A DNA stretch of 64,000 bases, taken from NCBI RefSeq assembly GCF_004795255.1, contig NZ_SSBQ01000002.1, positions 3,243,501-3,307,500 of the forward strand. Direction: 5' to 3'. Source of the stretch: Streptomyces sp. RKND-216 (lineage in GTDB: Bacteria; Actinomycetota; Actinomycetes; Streptomycetales; Streptomycetaceae). This document shows, in pieces, positions 43,674 through 51,356 of the stretch. How positions within the stretch are numbered: the stretch's first letter is position 1; each line of letters starts with the position of its first letter. Below the pieces are notes generated by a model. The model did not search any database, was not told where the DNA came from, and saw only the letters and a list, made by a program, of their open reading frames with translations. A program made the translations under genes and the position numbers.

Positions 43674-44462
43674 TCAAGGGGCGCGCCGGGCGTGCAGCAG
43701 CAGCATGCCGGTGTCGCCGTAGTCGGGAAGGCCGGCGTCCTTGGCGACGCGGGTCAGCCGCAGGTCCTCGGTGAGCGGCGCGAACACCGCGCGCACGGTG
43801 TCCGCGTCGGCCGGGAACGCCGGCCAGCGCGAGTCGGCGCCGATCCGGTAGGTCGGCATGTTCTCCATGAACGCCGCCAGCAACTGCCCGCCCGGGCACA
43901 CCGCGTGGACGAAGGCGCGGCACAACGCGGCGAACTCGTCCCCGTCCTCGGTGACGCTCTCCGCGACGAAGTGCATCGACGCCAGACCGTACGCACCGGC
44001 GCGGACGGCGGCGGCGCCGCCCGGCACCAGCCGCACCCGGGACAGCGCCTCGGTCAGCGTTCCGGGCAGGGCGGGATCGAGGTCGCGGCACAGCGCGTAG
44101 AACTCCTGCCAGCTGGAGTCCTGCAGGCCCGCCAACTGCCGGGCCAGGTACGCGCGCGCTGCCGCGCCGGGTTCCAGCGCGTCGATACGACGGCTGACCG
44201 CGGCGGCCTGCATCAGCGGATACAGGTTCGGTCCGCAGCCCAGCTCCAGGGAGAGTGCGACGCTGCCCGGCGGGATGCGGCGGTACACGGCCGCGTGGTG
44301 GCGGATGACCGCCGCGTCGGCGTCATGGATCTCGCGGTAGTTCTCCGCCAGGTAGTCGCCGACCGGCCAACGGTCCCAGTCCGCCTCGGCGTTGCGCCAC
44401 GGCGGTGGCACCCCGGCCGGGCGGCGGTCGCGCGCCGGGCCGTGTGCCGGGTGGGTGGTCAC
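43674..44462 (-). CDS. SAM-dependent methyltransferase (SCO2525/NNMT-like)
   Basis: A 262-aa Rossmann-fold methyltransferase. Motif I is LSLELGCGPNLYPLM near residue 75, preceded by the family's N-terminal WPVGDYLAENYREIHDADAA. Motif II region is RIDALEPGAAARAYL; ASMHFVAESVTEDGDEFA and VCPGGQLLAAFMENMPTY follow, as in the NNMT/PNMT-like SCO2525 family. GTG start at 44462 has GGGGAGG upstream and overlaps the last codons of the giant fusion gene, so the two are translationally coupled. It probably methylates a small nitrogen, oxygen or sulfur acceptor; a role on the product of the fused oxoamine-synthase domain is a reasonable inference. Confidence 0.82.
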   Translation of the reverse strand: MTTHPAHGPARDRRPAGVPPPWRNAEADWDRWPVGDYLAENYREIHDADAAVIRHHAAVYRRIPPGSVALSLELGCGPNLYPLMQAAAVSRRIDALEPGAAARAYLARQLAGLQDSSWQEFYALCRDLDPALPGTLTEALSRVRLVPGGAAAVRAGAYGLASMHFVAESVTEDGDEFAALCRAFVHAVCPGGQLLAAFMENMPTYRIGADSRWPAFPADADTVRAVFAPLTEDLRLTRVAKDAGLPDYGDTGMLLLHARRAP

Positions 44463-47400
44463 CGTCGCCTCCCCGTACCGCCAGCCGCCGCACGGGGACC
44501 GGTGCCCGCCCCGCCCGCGTCGTCCGCGGGACGCAGCGGGAAGCGGCGGGCAAGGTCGGTCAGCGTCGCGTTGAGTTCCTCGATCTGCTCGTCGGTGTTG
44601 CTCGCGGTGATCTGCACCCGGAAACCCACCTGGTCCCGCGGCACCAAGGGGTATGCGGCGAGCGTCACGTAGACGCCGCGGTCCCACAGGAAGCCGCTCA
44701 CGTCGTCCAGGTCGGCCGCGTCCCCGAGCGGGATCTCGATGATGGGCAGTCCGTCGGTGTTCGGCGTGCCGACGTCCAGCTCCCTCAGGTGGTGCAGGAC
44801 CGCCGCCGTCCGCCGGTACAGGTCGCCGCGCAGCGCGTCGCCCCGGCGGTCGTTGACGTCCATTCCGGCCAGTACGGTCGCCAGCGAGGCGGTCGGTGAC
44901 GGGCCGGAGTACAGGTAGGGCGCGGCGGCGACCTTCAGGTGCTCCTTGAGCCAGGTCGGCAGGGCGAGGAACGCCAGCAGCGACGAGTACGCCTTGGAGA
45001 ATCCGCCGACCAGCACGATCCCCTCGTAGCTCTCCCCGATGTGCCGGATGATGCTGTTGCCCCGGCACCCGTACGGCGAGGTTTCGTCCGGCCGGCGCTC
45101 ACCGATCACGCCGAAGCCGTGCGCGTCGTCGACGTACAGGAGGGCGCCGTGCTCCCGGCAGACGCGGACGAGGGCGGCCAGGTCGGGGCAGTTGCCCGTC
45201 ATGCTGTTGACGCCGTCCAGGCAGACCAGCCGGGACGAGCCGGCGGGCACGGCGTGCAGCAGGGCGTCGAGCTGGTCGGGCCGGTCGGCGTGGAAGCGCT
45301 GCACGCTCGCTCCGTGGCCGCGCGCCACCACGCACCCGTCGTAGACCGTGCGGTGCGCCTTGGCCTCCACGAACACATGGCCCTCGCCCGCGAGGACGGG
45401 AATCACCGACTGGTGGATCAGGCTGATGGTCGGCAGCACCAGGGCGTCCGGGGCGCCGAGCAGGCCGGCCAGCCGCTCCTCGATGCGCGGGTAGAGGTTC
45501 GGGTTGCCGATCAGCCGGGACCAGCTCGGGTGGGTGCCCCACCGCCTCACCTGCGGCCCGATGGCCTCGATGATCTCGGGGTCGAGGTCGAAGCCGAGGT
45601 AGTTGCAGGACGCGAAGTCGGTCAGCCAGTGGTTCCCGCAGCGGATGCGGCGTCCGTCCACCTCGTCGATCACCGCGTCGACCATGGGGCTGGAGTGCCA
45701 CAGCTTCGACAGGTCGCCCCAGCGCGGGTCGCGGCGGATCGCCCACCCCTCGGGCCGCTGCTGCGTGTGCCGGGCGGTGGTGCTCGGGGCCTTCGGGCGG
45801 TGCTGCTGCGCACCGTCGAGGAGCAGCCGTTCGCCCTCCTGCGAGGTCATCGGGTGGGCGTACAGGTAGCCCTGGCCGAAGTGGCAGCCCATCGCGGCCA
45901 GCAGGTCGCGCTGGCCGCGCTCCTCGATGCCCTCGGCGACGACCTGGAGGCCGAGCACGTCCGCGATCCGCACGATGCCCTCGACGAGGGCGACCTGCTG
46001 GGCGTCGGTGGTGAGGTGGTCGATGAAGGACTTGTCGACCTTGAGCATGTCGATGGGGAAGTCCCGCAGGTAGCTGAGCGAGGAGAAGCCGGTGCCGAAG
46101 TCGTCGATGGCGATGGACACGCCGAGGTCCTTGAGCGTGGACATCGTGGTGCGGACCTGGTCGTCGCGGCGCATGAAGGCGCTCTCGGTCAGCTCCAGGA
46201 TCAGCGAACGCGGCGCCAGCCCCGAGGTGTCCAGCACCTGGCGCACCTGCCCGAGGAACGCCCCGTCGCGGAACTGTCGTGCGGAGACGTTGACGTTGAC
46301 GCACACCGGCTCGGCGCGGGGGCGTACCTGCTGCCAGCGGGCCACGTCCGACGCCGCCCGCGCCAGCACCCAGGCGCCCAGCGGCATGATGTGGCCGGTC
46401 TCCTCCGCCAGGGTGATGAACTCGTCCGGCGCCACCAGGCCGCGCCGCTCGTGCGGCCACCGGACCAGGGCCTCGAAGCCGGCCAGGTCGCCGGAGGAGA
46501 TCTGCACGATGGGCTGGTAGCGCAGCGCGAACGCCTCCTTTGCGATGGCGCTGTCCAGCCCGGCCTGGAGTTCGTGCCGCTCCCGCAGCCTCGAGTGCAG
46601 CTCGCGGCGGTAGTGCCGCCACTGCCGCTTGCCCGCGGTCTTCGCCGCGTACAGGGCCAGGTCGGCGTGGCCGAGCAACTCCTCACTGTCCGCGCTGTCT
46701 TCGGAGGTAGCGATGCCCACGGACGCGGACGCGTTGACCGTCCCGCTGGTGAGCCGGAACGGTTGGGACAGGGCCTGCACGACCTGCCCGGCCAGCCGCT
46801 CCGTGTCCGCGGGCCGCTTGGAACCCTCGATGAGCACGGCGAACTCGTCACCGCCCAGCCGGGCCGCAGTGTCGCTGCGGCGCACCGTGGAGGTGAGCCG
46901 GCGGGCCACGGCCGTCAGCAGCTCGTCGCCCAGCGAGTGGCCCATGGTGTCGTTGACGATCTTGAAGTCGTCCAGGTCGATGAAGAGCACACCGGTGAGG
47001 GTGGCGTCCCGGCGCCCGCGCAGCAGCGCACGCTCGATGCGTTCCAGCAGCAGGACGCGGTTGGGCAGCCCGGTCAGCGGGTCGTGGAACGCGCGGTGGG
47101 TCAGCTCCCGTTCGAGCTTCCGCTGCTCGGTGACGTCGCGCAGGGTCAGGACCAGGGCGTGCACCGTGTTCTCGTGGCGCAGATTGGAGCAGCGCACCTC
47201 GACGTCGAGAGGATCCCCCTCCTCCCGCGCCACGCGCCAGTCGCCGCGGGTGTCGCCGCTGCCGCCCGCCCGGATGCGGGCCAGGCGTTCCAGCACGGCC
47301 GCCCGGTCGTCGGGGTGGAGGAGCCGGTCGAGGGGCGTTCCCGGGAGGTGGGTGGTGCCGAACATGCCGTCCGCGGAAGGGCTGGCGTAGCGCACGGTGT

Positions 47401-48979
47401 CGTCGTCGTTGACGATGAGGATCACGTCCGAGGTGTTGTGCACCAGGGTGCGGAAGTACGCCTCGCTGTTGCGGCGGCCGATCTCCCGGCTCAGGCCCAC
47501 CCGTTCGAGGGCGAGCGCGACCTGCGAGGACAGGCTCTCCAGGGCGCCCCACAGGCCGAGGAGCCTGCGCTCGGAGCCTGCGACGAGGAGCATGCCCAGC
47601 AACGGGCGGCCGCGCGGCCCCTCGGCGGTGAGCGGGCAGAGCAGCACCTTCTCCGACTCTCCCAGGTCGGCCGCGAGGGCGGGTCCCAGCGCCTCGACGG
47701 AGACCAGGCGCTTGCCGGAGGCGAGTGCGGAGAGACGGCCCCCCGGCTCCTCGGGGTGTTCCTCGACCTGCCGTACCCAGGGGCGCCCCGCGGTGGGCAT
47801 GGCCTGGAGGTTGCCTTCCGGGTCGGACACCAGCAGCAGCGTGGAGTGCCGGACTCCGCGGCCGAAGAGGGCGGTGGCGGCCACGTCCACACAGGCCGCC
47901 ACCTCCCGCGGGCTGATCGCCGAGACCAGCGAGCCGGCCGCGACGCGCAGGCCGCGCTCCCGGCCGACGGCGCGCCGGTGGTCGGCCATGACGCCGCCCA
48001 GCCTCGCCAGCACCAGGAGGAACATCACGCCGGCGAACGCGGCGAGCACCGCGGCATCCAGGGGGCGGCCGGCGCCGGCCTCGTACGCCAGCATCCCCGG
48101 GGCGACCAGGCAGGCCGCGCCCAGCAGTGCGAGGCGGCGGCGGGGGATGCCGGGGGCGGGGGGCGGCATGGGTTCGGTCAGTTCGACCATGGACGGGTGC
48201 AGCGCGGCCAGGCCCCAGGCGAGGAAGAAGACCACCCAGCCCAGGTCCATGGGCGAGCCGACCTGCCAGGTGCCCTGGAGCTGCAGGTAGCCGTACAGCA
48301 CGTCGGAGACCAGCAGGCCCAGTGAGCCCAGCACCAGCAGTTGCACCGCCCGGGACCGGGCGCCGCCGGGCACGAGCAGCCGCAGCAGCAGCGCGAGGAC
48401 CAGCACGTCGCCCAGCGGGTAGGCGATGGAGATCATTTTGTCGAGGAAGGGTGTGTCCTCGGCGCTGGCGAGAGGGTCGATGAGGAAGCGCCAGGAGAAA
48501 AGCGCGAGGGCGAGCGTGAGGATCAGCGCGTCGAGGAGGTTGGCCAGGTCCCGCCCCGGCCTGCGGTACCGGGTGAACGCGTACAGCCCGACGGCGTACA
48601 GGGGGTAGGTGAGCAGGTAGAAGACGTCGGCGGGGGAAGGGAACGGGTTGGGCTGGTTGAAGAGGTTCTCCAGCAGGTTGTAGGTGGTGTCGCCCGCGGT
48701 GAAGGCGAGCGAGGCGGCCGCCAGGATCGCCCACGGCCAGGCGGGGGCGGGCCGGTTGCGGCGGACGCCGACCAGCATCGCGGCGACCCCGAGCAAGCCG
48801 ATGGCGGCCCACAGGCTGGTGTGGCGGGCGGGGAAGAGCAGGTAGGCGACCGTGAGCGGGACGGCCAGCACGACGAGACCGGCCATGAGTGCGCCCGTCC
48901 GCGGTGTTCCGATCAAGGAAGCCGCCCCCTTGGAAGTGAACCCTCTTCCGATGCTAGGACCGGCCGCAGGCGCCTGCAT
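44459..48979 (-). CDS. membrane PAS-GGDEF-EAL protein fused to a PLP-dependent alpha-oxoamine synthase
   Basis: A 1,506-aa single reading frame. Residues 30-345 contain about 9 transmembrane helices (MAGLVVLAVPLTVAYLLF first); 350-490 GAF-like; 500-620 PAS. The GGDEF domain has intact GGDEF at 709-713 and an I-site RRSD five residues before it. The EAL domain starts at EAL 836-838, with NVNVSARQF, ELTESAF, IDDFGTGFSSLSYL, VDKSFI and AEGIEERGQ all present. After a 30-residue linker comes a fold-type I PLP enzyme (about 1090-1480): FASCNYLGFDLDPEI, GNPNLYPRIEERLA, VDDAHGFGVIGERRPDE and the Schiff-base Lys1329 in GGFSKAYSS, as in 8-amino-7-oxononanoate synthase or CqsA. No stop divides the parts. 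The ATG lacks a ribosome site; TTG at about 48913 is an alternative. c-di-GMP synthesis and hydrolysis are joined to small-molecule synthesis. Confidence 0.85.
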   Translation of the reverse strand: MQAPAAGPSIGRGFTSKGAASLIGTPRTGALMAGLVVLAVPLTVAYLLFPARHTSLWAAIGLLGVAAMLVGVRRNRPAPAWPWAILAAASLAFTAGDTTYNLLENLFNQPNPFPSPADVFYLLTYPLYAVGLYAFTRYRRPGRDLANLLDALILTLALALFSWRFLIDPLASAEDTPFLDKMISIAYPLGDVLVLALLLRLLVPGGARSRAVQLLVLGSLGLLVSDVLYGYLQLQGTWQVGSPMDLGWVVFFLAWGLAALHPSMVELTEPMPPPAPGIPRRRLALLGAACLVAPGMLAYEAGAGRPLDAAVLAAFAGVMFLLVLARLGGVMADHRRAVGRERGLRVAAGSLVSAISPREVAACVDVAATALFGRGVRHSTLLLVSDPEGNLQAMPTAGRPWVRQVEEHPEEPGGRLSALASGKRLVSVEALGPALAADLGESEKVLLCPLTAEGPRGRPLLGMLLVAGSERRLLGLWGALESLSSQVALALERVGLSREIGRRNSEAYFRTLVHNTSDVILIVNDDDTVRYASPSADGMFGTTHLPGTPLDRLLHPDDRAAVLERLARIRAGGSGDTRGDWRVAREEGDPLDVEVRCSNLRHENTVHALVLTLRDVTEQRKLERELTHRAFHDPLTGLPNRVLLLERIERALLRGRRDATLTGVLFIDLDDFKIVNDTMGHSLGDELLTAVARRLTSTVRRSDTAARLGGDEFAVLIEGSKRPADTERLAGQVVQALSQPFRLTSGTVNASASVGIATSEDSADSEELLGHADLALYAAKTAGKRQWRHYRRELHSRLRERHELQAGLDSAIAKEAFALRYQPIVQISSGDLAGFEALVRWPHERRGLVAPDEFITLAEETGHIMPLGAWVLARAASDVARWQQVRPRAEPVCVNVNVSARQFRDGAFLGQVRQVLDTSGLAPRSLILELTESAFMRRDDQVRTTMSTLKDLGVSIAIDDFGTGFSSLSYLRDFPIDMLKVDKSFIDHLTTDAQQVALVEGIVRIADVLGLQVVAEGIEERGQRDLLAAMGCHFGQGYLYAHPMTSQEGERLLLDGAQQHRPKAPSTTARHTQQRPEGWAIRRDPRWGDLSKLWHSSPMVDAVIDEVDGRRIRCGNHWLTDFASCNYLGFDLDPEIIEAIGPQVRRWGTHPSWSRLIGNPNLYPRIEERLAGLLGAPDALVLPTISLIHQSVIPVLAGEGHVFVEAKAHRTVYDGCVVARGHGASVQRFHADRPDQLDALLHAVPAGSSRLVCLDGVNSMTGNCPDLAALVRVCREHGALLYVDDAHGFGVIGERRPDETSPYGCRGNSIIRHIGESYEGIVLVGGFSKAYSSLLAFLALPTWLKEHLKVAAAPYLYSGPSPTASLATVLAGMDVNDRRGDALRGDLYRRTAAVLHHLRELDVGTPNTDGLPIIEIPLGDAADLDDVSGFLWDRGVYVTLAAYPLVPRDQVGFRVQITASNTDEQIEELNATLTDLARRFPLRPADDAGGAGTGPRAAAGGTGRRR

Positions 48980-49011
48980 GTCGGCGTCTGAGGGGGTGTC
49001 GGCCCAGGCGG

Positions 49012-49017
49012 TAGACT
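49012..49017 (+). promoter_or_regulatory. candidate -10 of dedA
   Basis: TAGACT, a good HrdB-type -10, about 143 bp upstream of the dedA start; the -35 is weak. Confidence 0.3.
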
Positions 49018-49070
49018 GAGGCGGCAGACGTACCCCCCGAGCCCGGCGCCGCGTCGGCAGGGCTTCGTGC

Positions 49071-49102
49071 AGGACCAGAGCCCGGCGTGCGGGCCTGGTC
49101 CT
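49071..49102 (+). promoter_or_regulatory. leader hairpin upstream of dedA
   Basis: AGGACCAG (49071-49078) pairs with CTGGTCCT (49095-49102), and inside it GCCCG pairs with CGGGC around GCGTG. TTCTTG follows. It lies in the long 5' leader and could act as an attenuator. Confidence 0.5.
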
Positions 49103-49160
49103 TCTTGACGTCCTGTCGTCCGCTTTCCGCCCGTCTTCCGCATGACGAGGAGCCGCTTCC

Positions 49161-49922
49161 GTGACGAATCTCGCGCTCGGGCCGAGCTGGCTGGATCCGG
49201 ACTACCTGATCCAGACCTTCGGACTGATCGGCATCCTCGTCATCGTCTTCGCCGAATCGGGGCTCTTCTTCGGCTTCTTCCTGCCGGGCGACTCGCTGCT
49301 GTTCACCACCGGCCTGCTGGTGGCGACGGGCCAGTACCTGCACTACCCGCTGTGGCTGGTGTGCAGCCTGATCGTGATCGCCGCGGTCCTCGGTGACCAG
49401 GTCGGTTACCTCTTCGGCCGCAAGGTCGGTCCGGCGCTCTTCAAACGCCCGGACTCGCGGTTCTTCAAACAGGAGAACGTCGAGAAGGCCCACGATTTCT
49501 TCGAGAAGTACGGTCCCAAGTCGCTGGTGCTGGCCCGCTTCGTGCCGATCGTGCGGACCTTCACGCCGATCGTGGCGGGCGTGAGCCGGATGAACTACCG
49601 CTCGTTCGTCACCTTCAACGTTCTCGGCGGTGTCCTGTGGGGCGCGGGCGTCACACTGCTCGGGGCCGCGCTGGGCCAGGTCGACTTCGTGCACCAGCAC
49701 ATCGAGGCGATCCTGATCGGCATCGTGCTGCTGTCGGTGCTGCCGATCGTGATCGAGTACCTGCGGGCCCGGCGCTCCTCCGGGAAGAGCCGGGGTCCGG
49801 GGGACGGCGACCAGGGCGGCGGCGGAAACGGCGGCGGCTCCGGGCAGAGCCACGACGCCGGACGCAGGGCCGCCCGGCGGGCCGCCCGGCCGCGCCGCCG
49901 CGGCCGGCACGCCCTGCGCTGA
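49161..49922 (+). CDS. DedA family membrane protein
   Basis: A 253-aa polytopic protein of the DedA/SNARE-associated fold, a family now linked to flipping of undecaprenyl phosphate or phosphatidylethanolamine. GTG start follows GAGGAG. It contains FAESGLFFGFFLPGDSLLFT (the amphipathic re-entrant loop), GDQVGYLFGRKVGP, and the family signature ARFVPIVRTFTPIVAGVS with the essential arginine, then VLGGVLWGAGVTLLGAALG. The C terminus is a cytoplasmic Gly-rich and Arg-rich tail. A long leader with a hairpin suggests post-initiation control. Confidence 0.9.
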   Translation: MTNLALGPSWLDPDYLIQTFGLIGILVIVFAESGLFFGFFLPGDSLLFTTGLLVATGQYLHYPLWLVCSLIVIAAVLGDQVGYLFGRKVGPALFKRPDSRFFKQENVEKAHDFFEKYGPKSLVLARFVPIVRTFTPIVAGVSRMNYRSFVTFNVLGGVLWGAGVTLLGAALGQVDFVHQHIEAILIGIVLLSVLPIVIEYLRARRSSGKSRGPGDGDQGGGGNGGGSGQSHDAGRRAARRAARPRRRGRHALR

Positions 49923-49980
49923 GCTTCCGTCGCTGCGGGGGCCGCGGTGAGTCCCCGGGGTCGCGCGGTCGCCGCGGGGT

Positions 49981-50409
49981 CTACCCCCAGTCGCGCCCGG
50001 AGCGCCCGCGCTTGAGGTCGCCGCGCTGCTTCTTCTGCCGCAGCCGCCGCTCGTTGACGCCGCGCGGTATCCGTTTCTTCCGCCGCGGTCGCGGCGGCGG
50101 CGCGGTGGCCTCGGCGAGCAGCGCGGCCATCCGTACGGCGGCCGTCTCGCGGTTCCGCCACTGCGAGCGGTGCTCGCTCGCCCGTACGACCAGGACACCG
50201 GCCACCAGGCGGCCCGCCAACTGCTCCAGGGCGCGCCGCTTCCACACCTGGGGCAGCGCCTCGGTGGCGGCGAGGTCGAAACGCAGTTCGACGCTGCTGT
50301 CACTGGTGTTGACGTGCTGCCCGCCCGGCCCCGAGGACCTGCTGAAACGCCAGCGGAGCTCGGACTCCGGGAGCGGGACGGAGCCGCGGATGACATGGGG
50401 ACCGGACAT
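49981..50409 (-). CDS. arfB: peptidyl-tRNA hydrolase ArfB (ICT1-like)
   Basis: A 142-aa ribosome-rescue factor that releases peptides from ribosomes stalled without a stop codon. It has the catalytic GGQ motif in [17 protein letters not shown] and the substrate-binding region [14 protein letters not shown]. The highly basic C-terminal tail ([20 protein letters not shown], then KQRGDLKRG) enters the mRNA channel. The start is 50409 or three codons upstream at 50418; neither has a strong ribosome site. Confidence 0.9.
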   Translation of the reverse strand: MSGPHVIRGSVPLPESELRWRFSRSSGPGGQHVNTSDSSVELRFDLAATEALPQVWKRRALEQLAGRLVAGVLVVRASEHRSQWRNRETAAVRMAALLAEATAPPPRPRRKKRIPRGVNERRLRQKKQRGDLKRGRSGRDWG

Positions 50410-50544
50410 GCGTCCCATCGTCGCGCGTCCGGCCGTCCGCCGTCACGGCGTTTTCGCACCGTGTGGGAACCCGGGCCCGGCCCGGTGGCGTTGTGGGGGG
50501 TGAAGGGTAGGGACCCGAGAGATTCGCAACGAAAGGGCAACCCC

Positions 50545-51120
50545 ATGGCTGTAAGCCTGTCCAAGGGCGGCAACGTCTCGCTCACCAAGGAGGCGCCTGG
50601 CCTCACCGCCGTCACGGTCGGCCTCGGCTGGGACGTCCGTACCACCACGGGCACGGACTTCGACCTCGACGCCAGCGCCATCGCGGTGAACGGGGCCGGA
50701 CGGGTCCACTCCGACCAGCACTTCGTCTTCTTCAACAACCGCGCCACCCCGGACCAGTCGATCGTGCACTCGGGCGACAACGTCACCGGTCAGGGCGAGG
50801 GCGACGACGAGCAGATCAACGTCAACCTGGCCGCGCTGCCCGGTGAGATCGACAAGATCGTCTTTCCGGTCTCGATCTACGACGCGGAGTCCCGCAGCCA
50901 GAACTTCGGCCAGGTGCGCAACGCGTTCATCCGTGTCGTCAACCAGGCCGGCGGCACCGAGATCGCGCGCTACGACCTCAGCGAGGACGCGGCGACCGAG
51001 ACCGCGATGGTCTTCGGCGAGCTGTACCGCAACGGCGCCGAGTGGAAGTTCCGCGCCGTGGGTCAGGGCTACGCCTCCGGTCTCGTCGGCATCGCGCAGG
51101 ACTTCGGCGTCAACGTCTGA
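50545..51120 (+). CDS. TerD family protein
   Basis: A 191-aa calcium-binding beta-sandwich protein of the tellurium-resistance/stress TerD family. It starts [20 protein letters not shown], with the conserved [20 protein letters not shown] (Ca-binding Asp), [20 protein letters not shown] and [11 protein letters not shown] motifs, ending [23 protein letters not shown] lies upstream of the ATG. In Streptomyces several TerD paralogues influence development and calcium-linked stress. Encoded as a single-gene unit. Confidence 0.92.
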   Translation: MAVSLSKGGNVSLTKEAPGLTAVTVGLGWDVRTTTGTDFDLDASAIAVNGAGRVHSDQHFVFFNNRATPDQSIVHSGDNVTGQGEGDDEQINVNLAALPGEIDKIVFPVSIYDAESRSQNFGQVRNAFIRVVNQAGGTEIARYDLSEDAATETAMVFGELYRNGAEWKFRAVGQGYASGLVGIAQDFGVNV

Positions 51121-51166
51121 CCGCGCGCACTGCCGCCAGGGCCCCGGCGGCCCGACGCACCGCCCC

Positions 51167-51202
51167 GCCGGCCCGGCCTCCCCGCAGGGAGGCCGGGCCG
51201 GC
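51167..51202 (+). terminator. hairpin terminator after the TerD gene
   Basis: A 16-bp perfect stem (51167-51182 with 51187-51202) and loop CGCA, 46 bases after the stop. Confidence 0.7.
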
Positions 51203-51356
51203 GTCGTGCGGGGCGACCTCACGCGCCCCGTCCCTCCCCCGGACCGGCTCGTCCGGGTGTCGCCGCCGCGTGGACCGGGGCGGGTGGCGGAGCGACAATG
51301 GCCGGGTGAGACCTGACAGCCCAGGCACTCGTCGCACCGGTAGGGGGTGACACCTC

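Noticed and set aside
44939..48325. 1,128-codon plus-strand open frame
   Set aside because: Antisense of the GGDEF-EAL fusion; long frames opposite GC-rich genes are expected.
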